A stretch of DNA of 64,000 bases from Pseudomonas canadensis. Its GTDB lineage: Bacteria; Pseudomonadota; Gammaproteobacteria; Pseudomonadales; Pseudomonadaceae. Below are positions 8,697-29,627 of the stretch, piece after piece (position 1 is the first letter of the stretch; the number at the start of each line of letters is the position of its first letter). Where the stretch lies: positions 858,009 through 922,008 of the forward strand of contig NZ_AYTD01000013.1 of assembly GCF_000503215.1 (NCBI RefSeq). Reading direction: 5' to 3'. Both the position numbers and the translations under genes were made by a program. The notes beneath the pieces are model-generated. The model did not search any database, was not told the DNA's origin, and worked only from the letters and a program-made list of their open reading frames with translations.

Positions 8697-8716
8697 GGTT
8701 AATCATCGGTTAATCA
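8697..8716 (+). promoter_or_regulatory. direct-repeat candidate DsbR site facing dsbD
   Basis: Two perfect copies of GGTTAATCA (8697-8705 and 8708-8716) with an 11-base period, 46 bases upstream of the dsbD-like start. Tandem half-sites one turn apart are the usual binding arrangement of QseB/PmrA-type regulators. Confidence 0.7.
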
Positions 8717-8761
8717 ACGCCACACATTGTGTGCCTACTTGCATCGAACTAAGGCTTGACC

Positions 8762-10489
8762 ATGCGGCATCTGTTTACCTTTCTGCTGGTGTTGTTCGCG
8801 GGATTCGCCCAGGCCGCGCCGGGCAATCCGTTTGAGACCAAACCCGACTTCCTGCCGGTGGGCAAAGCCTTCACCTTTACCTCCGAACGTCTTGAAAGTG
8901 GCGAGACCCAGCTGTACTGGCAGATTGCCGACGGTTATTACCTGTACAAGCAACGCATGAAATTCGATGGCCTGGCCGAGAAGCCCGCGTTGCCGCAAGG
9001 CGAGGCGCATAGCGATGAATTCTTCGGCGACCAGGAGGTGTATCGCCAGGGCCTGGAAGTGAAGATCCCGGCTGGCGCTACCGGGCAGGTCAAGCTCGGC
9101 TGGCAGGGCTGTGCCGATGCGGGCCTGTGCTATCCGCCGCAGTCGATCACCGTGGACCTGGGCGGCAACCCGGCCGTCGCCGCGACCGCCGAAGCTCAGG
9201 ATCAGAGTCTGGCCAGTGGCCTGCAACAACGCAGCCTGGGTTGGAGCCTGCTGATTTTCTTTGGCTTGGGACTGCTGTTGGCCTTTGCCCCGTGTTCATT
9301 GCCGATGCTGCCGATTCTCGCCGGTTTGGTGGTAGGCAGTGGCGCCAGCCCGCGTCGCGGGTTTGCCTTGGCCAGCAGCTACGTCGTGTGCATGGCGCTG
9401 GTGTATGCCGCGCTCGGCGTATTGGCTGCGTTGCTTGGCGCCAACCTCGCCGCGCTCCTGCAAACCCCATGGATCCTCGGCAGTTTCTCTGCGCTGTTCG
9501 TGATCCTCGCCTTGCCGATGTTTGGCTTCTTTGAACTGCAACTGCCGGTCTTCCTGCGTGACCGCCTGGACAACGTCAGCCGCCAGCAAAGCGGCGGCAG
9601 CCTGGTCGGCGCGGGAGTTCTCGGCGCCTTGTCCGGCCTGCTGGTGGGCCCGTGCATGACCGCACCACTCGCCGGCGCCCTGCTGTACATCGCCCAGAGC
9701 GGCAATGCACTGCACGGTGGCCTGATCCTGTTCGCCATGGGCATCGGCATCGGCATTCCGCTGTTGCTGCTGGTGACCGTGGGCAATCGCTTCCTGCCCA
9801 AGCCAGGCACCTGGATGAATGTGCTCAAGGGCATCTTCGGCTTCCTGTTCCTCGGCACCGCCGTGCTGATGATCCGTCCGGTGCTCGATGAAAGCTTGTG
9901 GATCGGCCTGTGGGGCACGCTCGCGCTGGTGATGGCCTACTGCGGCTGGACCCTGGCCCGCGAATACGGCCTGGCCGCCAAGGTGTTTGGCGCCGGTTCC
10001 CTGGTGCTCGGCCTGTGGGGAGCGGTACTGGTGGTGGGCGCAGCCGGTGGCAGCGATGACCTGTGGCAACCGTTGAAGGTCTACAGCGGTTCGCGGACCG
10101 CCGCCGCGCCGAGCGCCCACGACGCCTTCATGACCATCAGCGACCCCGCCGTGCTGCAAAGCCAGCTCGACAGCGCCAAGGCCCAAGGCCAGTGGGTGTT
10201 GGTGGACTATTACGCTGACTGGTGTGTGTCGTGCAAGATCATGGAAAAACAGGTGTTCGGCAAACCCGAGGTGATGGCTGCCCTGAAAGACGTACGCCTG
10301 CTGCGCCTGGACGTCACCGCCGACAACGCCGCCAGCCGCGAGCTGCTCGGCCGCTATAAAGTCCCCGGCCCTCCGAGCTTCGTGTGGATCGGCCCGGACG
10401 GTGAAGAACGCCGTGCCCAACGCATCACCGGCGAAGTGGATGCCGCCGCCTTCCTGCAACGCTGGACGCAAACACGGGACGCCCTCTGA
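8762..10489 (+). CDS. dsbD: thiol:disulfide interchange protein DsbD
   Basis: Transmembrane reductase that passes electrons from cytoplasmic thioredoxin to periplasmic partners. The 575-residue product has a signal peptide (1-18, ending AQA), the periplasmic alpha domain with redox cysteines C117 and C123 (GCADAGLCYPP), a membrane beta domain with the paired cysteines FAPCSLPML and GPCMTAPL, and a C-terminal thioredoxin-like gamma domain with ADWCVSCK. All three cysteine pairs are present, so it should be active. ATG at 8762 follows AAGG by 7 bases. The stop codon directly abuts the next gene's ATG, indicating a tight operon. It corresponds to dsbD2 (PA2478) of P. aeruginosa by context. Confidence 0.95.
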   Translation: MRHLFTFLLVLFAGFAQAAPGNPFETKPDFLPVGKAFTFTSERLESGETQLYWQIADGYYLYKQRMKFDGLAEKPALPQGEAHSDEFFGDQEVYRQGLEVKIPAGATGQVKLGWQGCADAGLCYPPQSITVDLGGNPAVAATAEAQDQSLASGLQQRSLGWSLLIFFGLGLLLAFAPCSLPMLPILAGLVVGSGASPRRGFALASSYVVCMALVYAALGVLAALLGANLAALLQTPWILGSFSALFVILALPMFGFFELQLPVFLRDRLDNVSRQQSGGSLVGAGVLGALSGLLVGPCMTAPLAGALLYIAQSGNALHGGLILFAMGIGIGIPLLLLVTVGNRFLPKPGTWMNVLKGIFGFLFLGTAVLMIRPVLDESLWIGLWGTLALVMAYCGWTLAREYGLAAKVFGAGSLVLGLWGAVLVVGAAGGSDDLWQPLKVYSGSRTAAAPSAHDAFMTISDPAVLQSQLDSAKAQGQWVLVDYYADWCVSCKIMEKQVFGKPEVMAALKDVRLLRLDVTADNAASRELLGRYKVPGPPSFVWIGPDGEERRAQRITGEVDAAAFLQRWTQTRDAL

Positions 10490-11332
10490 ATGCTGACCCT
10501 GACCATCGGCACCTTCGCCATCGCCCTGAATCACATCCTGCTGATCAGTGCGCTGATTCTCGCCACCCTGGTGGGCTGGCGCGTGGCCAAGCGTGGTGGT
10601 GAAAACCCGGAATCGGTGCTGTTCAGCCTGTTCCTGCTGGGCATGTTGGTGGCCCGCGTCAGCTTTGTGCTGATGTACTGGAGTGATTACAGCCACGCTC
10701 CGCTGCAGATGGTCGACCTGCGTGACGGCGGCTTCCTCGCCTGGCCGGGTGTGATCGCGCTGATCCTGGGTGCGCTGCTCTACGGCTGGCGCCGCCCGGC
10801 CCTGCGCAAGCCGCTGGGCGCCGGGGTGATCACCGGCCTGGTGTTCTGGGGCCTGACCAGTTTGTCCCTGAGCCTCTACGACAAAGGCTCGCAACTGCCG
10901 GACATCACCTTGCGCAACGCCAATGGCGACGTGGTGCAACTGGCCGATTACAAAGGCGGCCCGCTGGTGATCAACCTGTGGGCCACCTGGTGCCCGCCGT
11001 GCCGTCGCGAGATGCCGGTGCTGGAACGTGCCCAGCATCAACGCCCCGACGTGACCTTCCTGTTCGTCAACCAGGCCGAAAGCATGCAGAGCGTCAGCAC
11101 CTTCCTCGCCACGCAAGGCCTGACCCTCGACAACGTGCTGTTCGACGCCAGCGGCCGCCTCGGCCAGGCCGTTGGCTCGATGGCCTTACCGACCACCCTG
11201 TTCTACCAAGCCGATGGGCGCCTGATCAACAGCCACCTCGGTGAACTGTCCCAGGCCAGCCTGGCCCGTGCCATGGAACCCTTCGACGCCACAATAAGGA
11301 AACCGACATGCCAAGCCTCCGCCACCTGCTGA
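10490..11332 (+). CDS. membrane-anchored TlpA/DsbE-type thioredoxin
   Basis: A 280-residue protein with several N-terminal membrane segments (about 5-30, 45-65, 85-100, 110-130) and a periplasmic thioredoxin-like domain with the redox motif WATWCPPCR (C168, C171). The CPPC centre and the TlpA-like fold point to a reductant of periplasmic disulfides that is recharged by the neighbouring DsbD. The multi-pass N-terminus is unlike classic CcmG/DsbE, which has one membrane anchor. The ATG immediately follows the dsbD stop, and the 3' end overlaps dsbG by 25 bases. It corresponds to PA2477 by context; exact client proteins are unknown. Confidence 0.88.
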   Translation: MLTLTIGTFAIALNHILLISALILATLVGWRVAKRGGENPESVLFSLFLLGMLVARVSFVLMYWSDYSHAPLQMVDLRDGGFLAWPGVIALILGALLYGWRRPALRKPLGAGVITGLVFWGLTSLSLSLYDKGSQLPDITLRNANGDVVQLADYKGGPLVINLWATWCPPCRREMPVLERAQHQRPDVTFLFVNQAESMQSVSTFLATQGLTLDNVLFDASGRLGQAVGSMALPTTLFYQADGRLINSHLGELSQASLARAMEPFDATIRKPTCQASATC

Positions 11333-12069
11333 TCTCGCTGCCGCTGACGCTTGCGGCCACCCTGGCCCAGGCCGAAGACTGGCCGGCGCCGATCAAACAG
11401 ATCGAAGCCAAGGGCGCCAAAATCCTCGGCAAGTTCGACGCCCCCAGCGGCCTCACCGGCTACGCCGCCCAGTACCAGAACCGTGGCATGGCCCTGTACC
11501 TGACCGCCGACGGCAAAAGCGTGATCGCCGGCAACCTGTACGACGCCCAGGGCAACGACCTGAGCAGCGCGCCGCTGGAGAAACTGGTGTACGCGCCGAT
11601 GGCCAAGGAAGTCTGGGCCAAGATGGAAAAAAGCAGCTGGATCCAGGACGGCGATGTTAAAGCCCCACGCATCGTCTACCTGTTCAGCGACCCTAACTGC
11701 CCTTACTGCAACATGTTCTGGGAACAAGCCCGCCCGTGGGTAAAGGCCGGCAAGGTGCAGTTGCGCCACATCATGGTCGGTATCATCCGCGAAGACAGCC
11801 CAGGCAAATCCGCCGCGCTGTTCGCCGCCAAGGACCCGCAAAAGGCCTTGGAAGAGCATGAAGCCGCTGGCAAGGGCAGCAAGTTGCAGGCACTCGACAA
11901 GATTCCGGCGGATATCGAGGCCAAGCTTGATAACAACATGAAGTTGATGGACGAGCTGGAGTTGTCGGCGACGCCGGCGATTTTCTATCTGGATGACAAG
12001 GGTGGGTTGCAGCAGCAGCAGGGGGCGCCTTCGCCGGAGAAACTAGGCAAGATCATGGGGCCAAAATAG
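11308..12069 (+). CDS. dsbG: thiol:disulfide isomerase/chaperone DsbG
   Basis: Periplasmic DsbC/DsbG-family protein of 253 residues, which rescues sulfenylated or mis-bridged cysteines. It has a signal peptide (1-22, ending AQA), an N-terminal dimerisation region, and a thioredoxin-like domain with redox motif CPYC (C131-C134) and the cis-proline loop SATPAIF near residue 220. It is the last gene of the operon; the start lies inside the preceding gene, preceded by AAGGA, so translation is probably coupled. A strong terminator follows. As in P. aeruginosa, DsbD and the membrane thioredoxin are its likely reductants. Confidence 0.93.
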   Translation: MPSLRHLLISLPLTLAATLAQAEDWPAPIKQIEAKGAKILGKFDAPSGLTGYAAQYQNRGMALYLTADGKSVIAGNLYDAQGNDLSSAPLEKLVYAPMAKEVWAKMEKSSWIQDGDVKAPRIVYLFSDPNCPYCNMFWEQARPWVKAGKVQLRHIMVGIIREDSPGKSAALFAAKDPQKALEEHEAAGKGSKLQALDKIPADIEAKLDNNMKLMDELELSATPAIFYLDDKGGLQQQQGAPSPEKLGKIMGPK

Positions 12070-12104
12070 CGCCACCGTTTACTGCCAAAGGGGCTGTTAA
12101 TCAA

Positions 12105-12142
12105 ATAGAGGCCTCCTTCTGATGCTGGAAGGAGGCCTTTAT
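12105..12142. terminator. bidirectional intrinsic terminator
   Basis: An 11-base perfect stem, AGGCCTCCTTC (12109-12119) with GAAGGAGGCCT (12128-12138), has T-rich flanks on both strands. It separates the convergent dsbG and the 909-codon gene. Confidence 0.88.
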
Positions 12143-12149
12143 CCAACAC

Positions 12150-14879
12150 TTAGCTGTAGAGCCTCCAGTTATCGGTATACGAGTGCTGCTCTGTGGTCAC
12201 CACGATTTTTGTAATCAGTTGCCCGCTTGGAGCTGAGAAATCAACCCAACTATTCATGGGAAAGCCTGCCGAAAGCACGCGCTCGCCGAGCTTGTCTCCC
12301 GAAGCATTGAAGTACTCAAACTTGCCGTAATAAACATGCCGCATATAGGCAAGTTCTATCCGCTGGTAGCCTGCTTTAAGTGCAAAAACTACTTGCTGAC
12401 GTGGCAAATGCCCCTCGCCTACGGAGCAGGAAAAAGCGATAGCGTTTCCAGACGTCATACCTGGTTCGCTGCTCAAAGCACCATGGACACCCAGGGTCGC
12501 CGAGCTATGACTGACAGTCATGAGCGGCGTGTTCAAAATGGTACCCGCGGGGTAGTAGCCTCCCGCAAGACTCTCAAATGTTTCTGTAACCATCGTGATG
12601 ACACGCACGATCAACACCCTTGATGGACAGACCACAGCATTGCTTTTGTTTGCACTGCCATCCGTCGCCACTCTAAACACAAAGTTCAAGTGGGTAGCGT
12701 CTCCCAGCTTATCCAACTCAGATCGCAATAGAGGACCGGCCACCCCCGCAGTCAACTCACCAGCAGTAATGACCCTGGCCGCGTAGACAGTGAAAGAATA
12801 AGGCGTACCGTCCTTTTTCGTCCCAGTTGCGTCCAACCAACAGATATGACCAGCCCGCAAAAACCACATCGTGTCTTCAAGAGAATTGGCATTTCCGGTA
12901 AAAGTCCTCAGGTCCAAGACACCGTTCTGAGTCTTCGCCGGAACGGCCTCCAACGCATTCGGAGTTTCTAGACGCACTGGAAGACTGATCGTCAAATTCA
13001 ACGGAGGAGACGTCTGCACCTTACACGCGGTCGTAACGGTGTAAACGATTTCTACCGTTGTCCCCATACTCTCGATCACTGCTTCCGCAGGCAGTGCGAA
13101 GATGACAGCTCCCGAGGAGCTGCCCGGTTTCGATACCAACGGCCAGCAAGTGCCATTCGGTCTTTTCCAGCAGACACTGATGGAGTGCTTGGAGTGGTTA
13201 CCCACATAATCCACTTCGACATGGACGCCGGCGCGCCCGTTGTAAGCCGTCAAGTTGGGGCCCACGGCCTCTGTTACTTTGGGTGGAGTCAGGACCAGAG
13301 GCTCCTGCTCGATTTTGAACGTCTGGGCAGGAAACTCGTGAGCGTTCTCCAGCTCGATCGCCTCACAAAAGCTCACTGCAAAATGCAGCTCAAACTCGCT
13401 GCAATCGGCCAGCTTTTTCAGGTCTGCTCTTAGGATAGGCGCATCAACTCCGCTCTCTTTCCACTCGTCTGTAACAGGCGCACCCACCAAAACATCGAAT
13501 CGGTAGACAGCACCGTCTTCATATTCACCAGTGATCCACATCCAGCAACATTTCGAACACTCTGCGTAATCCCATACCGGAACCAGAGCGGTTGCACCCC
13601 CAGCAAACGTCCTGAGGTCCAGAACTGTGCCCGTTGCCTGCTCGATGTCAGAATGGGGAAACTCAGGCGCTGACACATTAACGACCTGTTCGGGTGATGT
13701 CTGAGGCTCCTCACCATTCGGGAATTCAAGGGTGTAGGACAGTGTCATTTTTTTATTGAAGAAACACGCAATGTCACAGGCCGACAGTTCAACGGTCGCC
13801 ATATCGCCGTCGTTGGCGATTGTCACACAGCCGAGCGGCTTGGAGTCGTAGCCCGCCCCGCTCAAGGTGAAACAGACATGGTCGCCTGCATAGGTGTCCA
13901 GGTTGGGTACATCGACCTCCCCACCGTTTTTAGTGAGCGCGGGGTTAAGGTGCCACTCGCGGCTGTACAGCACCGACTGCCGCAAATGGGGCGGCTTCAA
14001 ATTTTCCAGGCCTTGATCCCCAATGAAAGCAGCGGTACGACGATGTTGAATTTGAAGCGCATTCCTGGGAAGACGGGTCTCTTCATCAGGATTTTCAACT
14101 TCAGCCGGCGGTTGGGGCTTCTCGCCACTGGTGATCCAGGCAGCCTGACAAGTAATTGATTCGTAGCGTGGTTTTTGACGTGCCAGCCAGCCACGAGGAA
14201 TCGGAAATTCAAGTTTTTTGCCTGATGCTATATCTTCGAGCGTTAATGCATACCCATAAACCACGATATAGAAAACGGGTTTTCCACTGAATTGCTCAAG
14301 AACGACACTGCAATAAATTTTATCTTCAACCTGAGCAAGTGGAGGAATGGGTATTTCAACTATCTCATCGCCTTTGTGATCGTGCATGTCATAAGTAGGC
14401 GTATTTTGGAATATCTTTTCATCTCTTAATCGAGGCGCTAGCGCTTTAATTTGTTCCGCAGAGTAAAAACTCACCCCCACTTCCTTGACCAGTGACACAG
14501 CTGGTTTACCGCTCACTGTGCCCTTGTACCCTACGACCAGCGTGGACCCCATGGACATGGTCAGGTGTTTCTGCGGAATCCGGATTCTCCTGGCACCCGG
14601 CTGCCCGCTTGAGTCAACAACATCATTCAATCGGATCTCTGGCGCCCCCTTTATGCTGAACGTTACGGTGATGTCCAACCTGTCCATGCGCGAGTCGACA
14701 GTCAGGTATGAGTCCTCCTCCATCGCTTCTGCCGTAATCGTCCCATACCGCTCACTGGAGATGATTGGCGCATCGACTTCCAGCGCCTGCGGCTGTGGCG
14801 TAATTGATTCAAGGGTTTGTGGCGTTGACGCACTGTCGGTACTTGAGGGGGTTTCAGGAGTAGATGTTTGCTTGGCCAT
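12150..14879 (-). CDS. large repeat protein with Ig-like modules, unknown function
   Basis: I do not recognise a function. The 909-residue product begins with a Ser/Thr/Pro-rich tail (1-45) and no signal peptide or membrane segment. The body is beta-rich with an internal duplication: VLDLRTFAGGATAL near 419 recurs as VLDLRTFTGNANSL near 654, each followed by the same layout (CW...G...DG..Y.F.V ... G.. .P.LR..L.KL.D). NLDTYAG near 325 and NLTAYNG near 541 form a second related pair, giving two alternating Ig-like modules per unit. Residues from about 775 form a distinct lectin-like C-terminal domain (TETFESL ... DNWRLYS). ATG at 14879 was chosen for its GGAG site; an upstream in-frame start would add 19 residues. 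GC looks lower than in neighbours, so recent acquisition is possible. It may be a surface or secreted adhesin-like protein, but that is inference. Confidence 0.7.
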   Translation of the reverse strand: MAKQTSTPETPSSTDSASTPQTLESITPQPQALEVDAPIISSERYGTITAEAMEEDSYLTVDSRMDRLDITVTFSIKGAPEIRLNDVVDSSGQPGARRIRIPQKHLTMSMGSTLVVGYKGTVSGKPAVSLVKEVGVSFYSAEQIKALAPRLRDEKIFQNTPTYDMHDHKGDEIVEIPIPPLAQVEDKIYCSVVLEQFSGKPVFYIVVYGYALTLEDIASGKKLEFPIPRGWLARQKPRYESITCQAAWITSGEKPQPPAEVENPDEETRLPRNALQIQHRRTAAFIGDQGLENLKPPHLRQSVLYSREWHLNPALTKNGGEVDVPNLDTYAGDHVCFTLSGAGYDSKPLGCVTIANDGDMATVELSACDIACFFNKKMTLSYTLEFPNGEEPQTSPEQVVNVSAPEFPHSDIEQATGTVLDLRTFAGGATALVPVWDYAECSKCCWMWITGEYEDGAVYRFDVLVGAPVTDEWKESGVDAPILRADLKKLADCSEFELHFAVSFCEAIELENAHEFPAQTFKIEQEPLVLTPPKVTEAVGPNLTAYNGRAGVHVEVDYVGNHSKHSISVCWKRPNGTCWPLVSKPGSSSGAVIFALPAEAVIESMGTTVEIVYTVTTACKVQTSPPLNLTISLPVRLETPNALEAVPAKTQNGVLDLRTFTGNANSLEDTMWFLRAGHICWLDATGTKKDGTPYSFTVYAARVITAGELTAGVAGPLLRSELDKLGDATHLNFVFRVATDGSANKSNAVVCPSRVLIVRVITMVTETFESLAGGYYPAGTILNTPLMTVSHSSATLGVHGALSSEPGMTSGNAIAFSCSVGEGHLPRQQVVFALKAGYQRIELAYMRHVYYGKFEYFNASGDKLGERVLSAGFPMNSWVDFSAPSGQLITKIVVTTEQHSYTDNWRLYS

Positions 14880-14965
14880 TTTCAGAACTCCATGTTCAAG
14901 AGAGGTAGGTATCCTCGACCAGCCCAGTCCGGCCAAGGCACGCCCTTGAGTAAGTTCTAATTATT

Positions 14966-14993
14966 CGCCCCTGCCTACTGTCAGAATTGACAG
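14966..14993 (-). promoter_or_regulatory. palindromic element upstream of the 909-codon gene
   Basis: CTGTCAGAATTGACAG (14978-14993) is a near-perfect palindrome about 105 bases upstream of the start. Reading on the minus strand it continues TAGGCAGGGGCG. A close copy, including this extension, stands upstream of the cold-shock-like pair at 62563-62592. The second half (CTGACA) could be a -35 element. Confidence 0.55.
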
Positions 14994-15033
14994 TTCTGAC
15001 GCAAAACCAGGCATTGACCGACCAACGCCCCCC

Positions 15034-27924
<12,891 letters not shown>

Positions 27925-27978
27925 GGGGTTCCTGCCTGAAATCGGCTTACGGGAAATTCAAGAATTCGGGGGGCTTGT

Positions 27979-28731
27979 TCAGCCGACGGCGAGTGACCGT
28001 GCCGCGCCATTGCGCCAGCGGGCCAGGTGTTCGTCGGCGTAGCGCCGCATGCAGCGCAGCACGGCGCTTTCGTGTTGCATGAGGAAGAAGTGGTGGCCGT
28101 CGAACATGTCCAGAGAAAAGCCGCTGGCGGCGTCGAGCTGCCAGTCGAGCAACTGGTCGGCGCGCACGCTGTCCTGCTTGCCGCCGAACACGTGGATCGG
28201 CATGCCCAGCGGTGCGCGCTCGCCGTAGGTGAAGCTGCCGCACAACAGGAAATCGGCGCGCAGGATCGGCAGCATCAACTGCATCAACTCGGGGTTGGCC
28301 AAGGCCTCTTCAGCGGTGCCCTGCAGTTCGCGCAGACGGGCGATCAGTTGTTCATCGGTCTTTTCGATGGCGTACTCGCTGACGTCGCGACGCGCCGGCC
28401 CGGCCGTTCCGGAAGCGAACAGGGCCAGCGGCGGCGGCACGTTGCGCGCACGCAACGCATGCGCCAATTCGAAGGCGAGCAGGCCGCCGAGGCTGTGACC
28501 GAACAAGGCGTAGGGGCCGCTCAAGTCGTGGCTGATTTCGTCCGCGAGCTGGGCCGCCAAGGACTTGATATCGCGCTGCAAGGGCTCGTCCATGCGCACG
28601 CCACGCCCTGGCAATTCCAGCGGACACACCTGCAACCATTCAGGCAAGGCCCGGCGCCAGCGCGCGTAAACCATGGCGCTGGCGCCCGAATAGGGCAGGC
28701 AGAACAGGCGCAGTCGGGTCGGCGTACTCAT
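27979..28731 (-). CDS. pvdG: pyoverdine type II thioesterase PvdG
   Basis: Stand-alone alpha/beta-hydrolase thioesterase of 250 residues that should clear mis-loaded acyl groups from pyoverdine synthetase carriers. The nucleophile is S80 in the elbow FGHSLGG; the acid is in GGKQD near 184 and the histidine in DGHHFFL near 210. Length and motifs fit type II NRPS editing thioesterases. It heads a two-gene operon with pvdL, as in P. aeruginosa (PA2425-PA2424), and is divergent from pvdS. A PvdS-type box is found 112 bases upstream of the ATG. Confidence 0.95.
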   Translation of the reverse strand: MSTPTRLRLFCLPYSGASAMVYARWRRALPEWLQVCPLELPGRGVRMDEPLQRDIKSLAAQLADEISHDLSGPYALFGHSLGGLLAFELAHALRARNVPPPLALFASGTAGPARRDVSEYAIEKTDEQLIARLRELQGTAEEALANPELMQLMLPILRADFLLCGSFTYGERAPLGMPIHVFGGKQDSVRADQLLDWQLDAASGFSLDMFDGHHFFLMQHESAVLRCMRRYADEHLARWRNGAARSLAVG

Positions 28732-28842
28732 CGAGTGACGACTCCAAACTGAAACACGCTGTATGCACGATAGAAACCCATTTCGCCCTCCTGCGGGTGC
28801 TGATCCTTGGCCGTATTGCTAACGGACCTGTCACCCAGAAGA

Positions 28843-28866
28843 ACGGACGGCACCGGCAAATAATTA
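28843..28866 (-). promoter_or_regulatory. PvdS-type (iron-starvation) promoter for pvdG-pvdL
   Basis: On the minus strand TAATT (28866-28862), 16 bases, CGT (28845-28843). Spacing is the same as in the pvdH and MbtH-like promoters; the -35 has one mismatch to TAAAT and is preceded by C as in the MbtH-like copy. Confidence 0.65.
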
Positions 28867-28933
28867 GTCGCCGGGTACGAGAGAGACGTGGTTCACACCT
28901 AACAAGAAAGCATAAGATTAGTTCGCCTTCTCA

Positions 28934-28952
28934 TTTGACAATCATTATCATT
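28934..28952. promoter_or_regulatory. Fur box upstream of pvdS
   Basis: TTTGACAATCATTATCATT closely matches the 19-base Fur operator (GATAATGATAATCATTATC), especially the right half. It lies about 80 bases upstream of pvdS, where Fur-Fe(II) would block the promoter in iron-rich cells. The remainder of the 302-base gap holds the pvdG promoter and no other gene. Confidence 0.85.
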
Positions 28953-29033
28953 CAGCATAATTTGTTGCCCGATGTGTAGGAGGCCTCAGCAAGGACGCCC
29001 TCCCCTAACCTCTTTTGCGACAAGGTGATTTCC

Positions 29034-29585
29034 ATGACGGAACAAGTATCCACAGGCAGGTGCGACTCACCGCTTCTCCAGGCATTCGTCGATAATCGGC
29101 TGATTCTGGTGAAGATCGCGGCACGCATTACCGGCTGCCGCTCCCGTGCCGAAGACGTAGTGCAGGACGCCTACTTCCGGCTGCAGTCGGCACCGACGAT
29201 CACGTCATCGTTCAAGGCTCAATTGAGTTATCTGTTCCAGATCGTGCGCAACCTGGCCATCGATCACTACCGCAAGCAGGCCCTGGAGCTCAAATACTCC
29301 GGGACGGAAGAGGAAGGCTTGAATGTGGTTATTCACGGCGCTTCACCGGAAACCTCGCACATCAACTTCAACACCCTGGAAAACATCGCCGACGCCCTGA
29401 CGGAGCTGCCGCAACGCACGCGCTACGCGTTCGAGATGTACCGTTTGCACGGCGTGCCGCAAAAGGACATCGCCAAGGAACTCGGCGTGTCGCCGACCCT
29501 GGTGAACTTCATGATCCGGGATGCGCTGGTGCACTGCCGCAAGGTGTCGGGGAGCCATAGCGATACGTTTGCGCGGCGGGTTTGA
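29034..29585 (+). CDS. pvdS: iron-starvation ECF sigma factor PvdS
   Basis: ECF-type sigma factor of 183 residues (PvdS; PbrA or PfrI in other pseudomonads) that directs RNA polymerase to pyoverdine promoters. Region 2 is visible at about 20-85 (GCRSRAEDVVQDAYFRLQ), region 4 with its helix-turn-helix at about 120-165 (LPQRTRYAFEMYRLHG ... IAKELGVSPTLVNFMI). The ATG at 29034 follows AAGG; a GTG 9 bases upstream is in frame. A Fur box controls it. Its expected targets, three TAAAT/TAATT-N16-CGT boxes, are in this window. Its activity in related species is also held down by the anti-sigma FpvR, which is not present here. Confidence 0.96.
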   Translation: MTEQVSTGRCDSPLLQAFVDNRLILVKIAARITGCRSRAEDVVQDAYFRLQSAPTITSSFKAQLSYLFQIVRNLAIDHYRKQALELKYSGTEEEGLNVVIHGASPETSHINFNTLENIADALTELPQRTRYAFEMYRLHGVPQKDIAKELGVSPTLVNFMIRDALVHCRKVSGSHSDTFARRV

Positions 29586-29602
29586 CAGACCGCTGTAGGA
29601 AA

Positions 29603-29626
29603 TGTGGGAGCAAGCCCGCTCCCACA
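29603..29626. repeat. single REP hairpin between convergent genes
   Basis: TGTGGGAGCAAGCCCGCTCC continues to a CACA end, forming a compact GC-rich palindrome of the REP type. It sits in the 42-base gap between pvdS and the binding-protein gene and may act as a transcript end. Confidence 0.75.
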
Positions 29627-29627
29627 C

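Noticed and set aside
9296..11116. A 606-codon minus-strand frame across dsbD and the TlpA-like gene
   Set aside because: It is the complement of conserved genes and has no ribosome site or domain.
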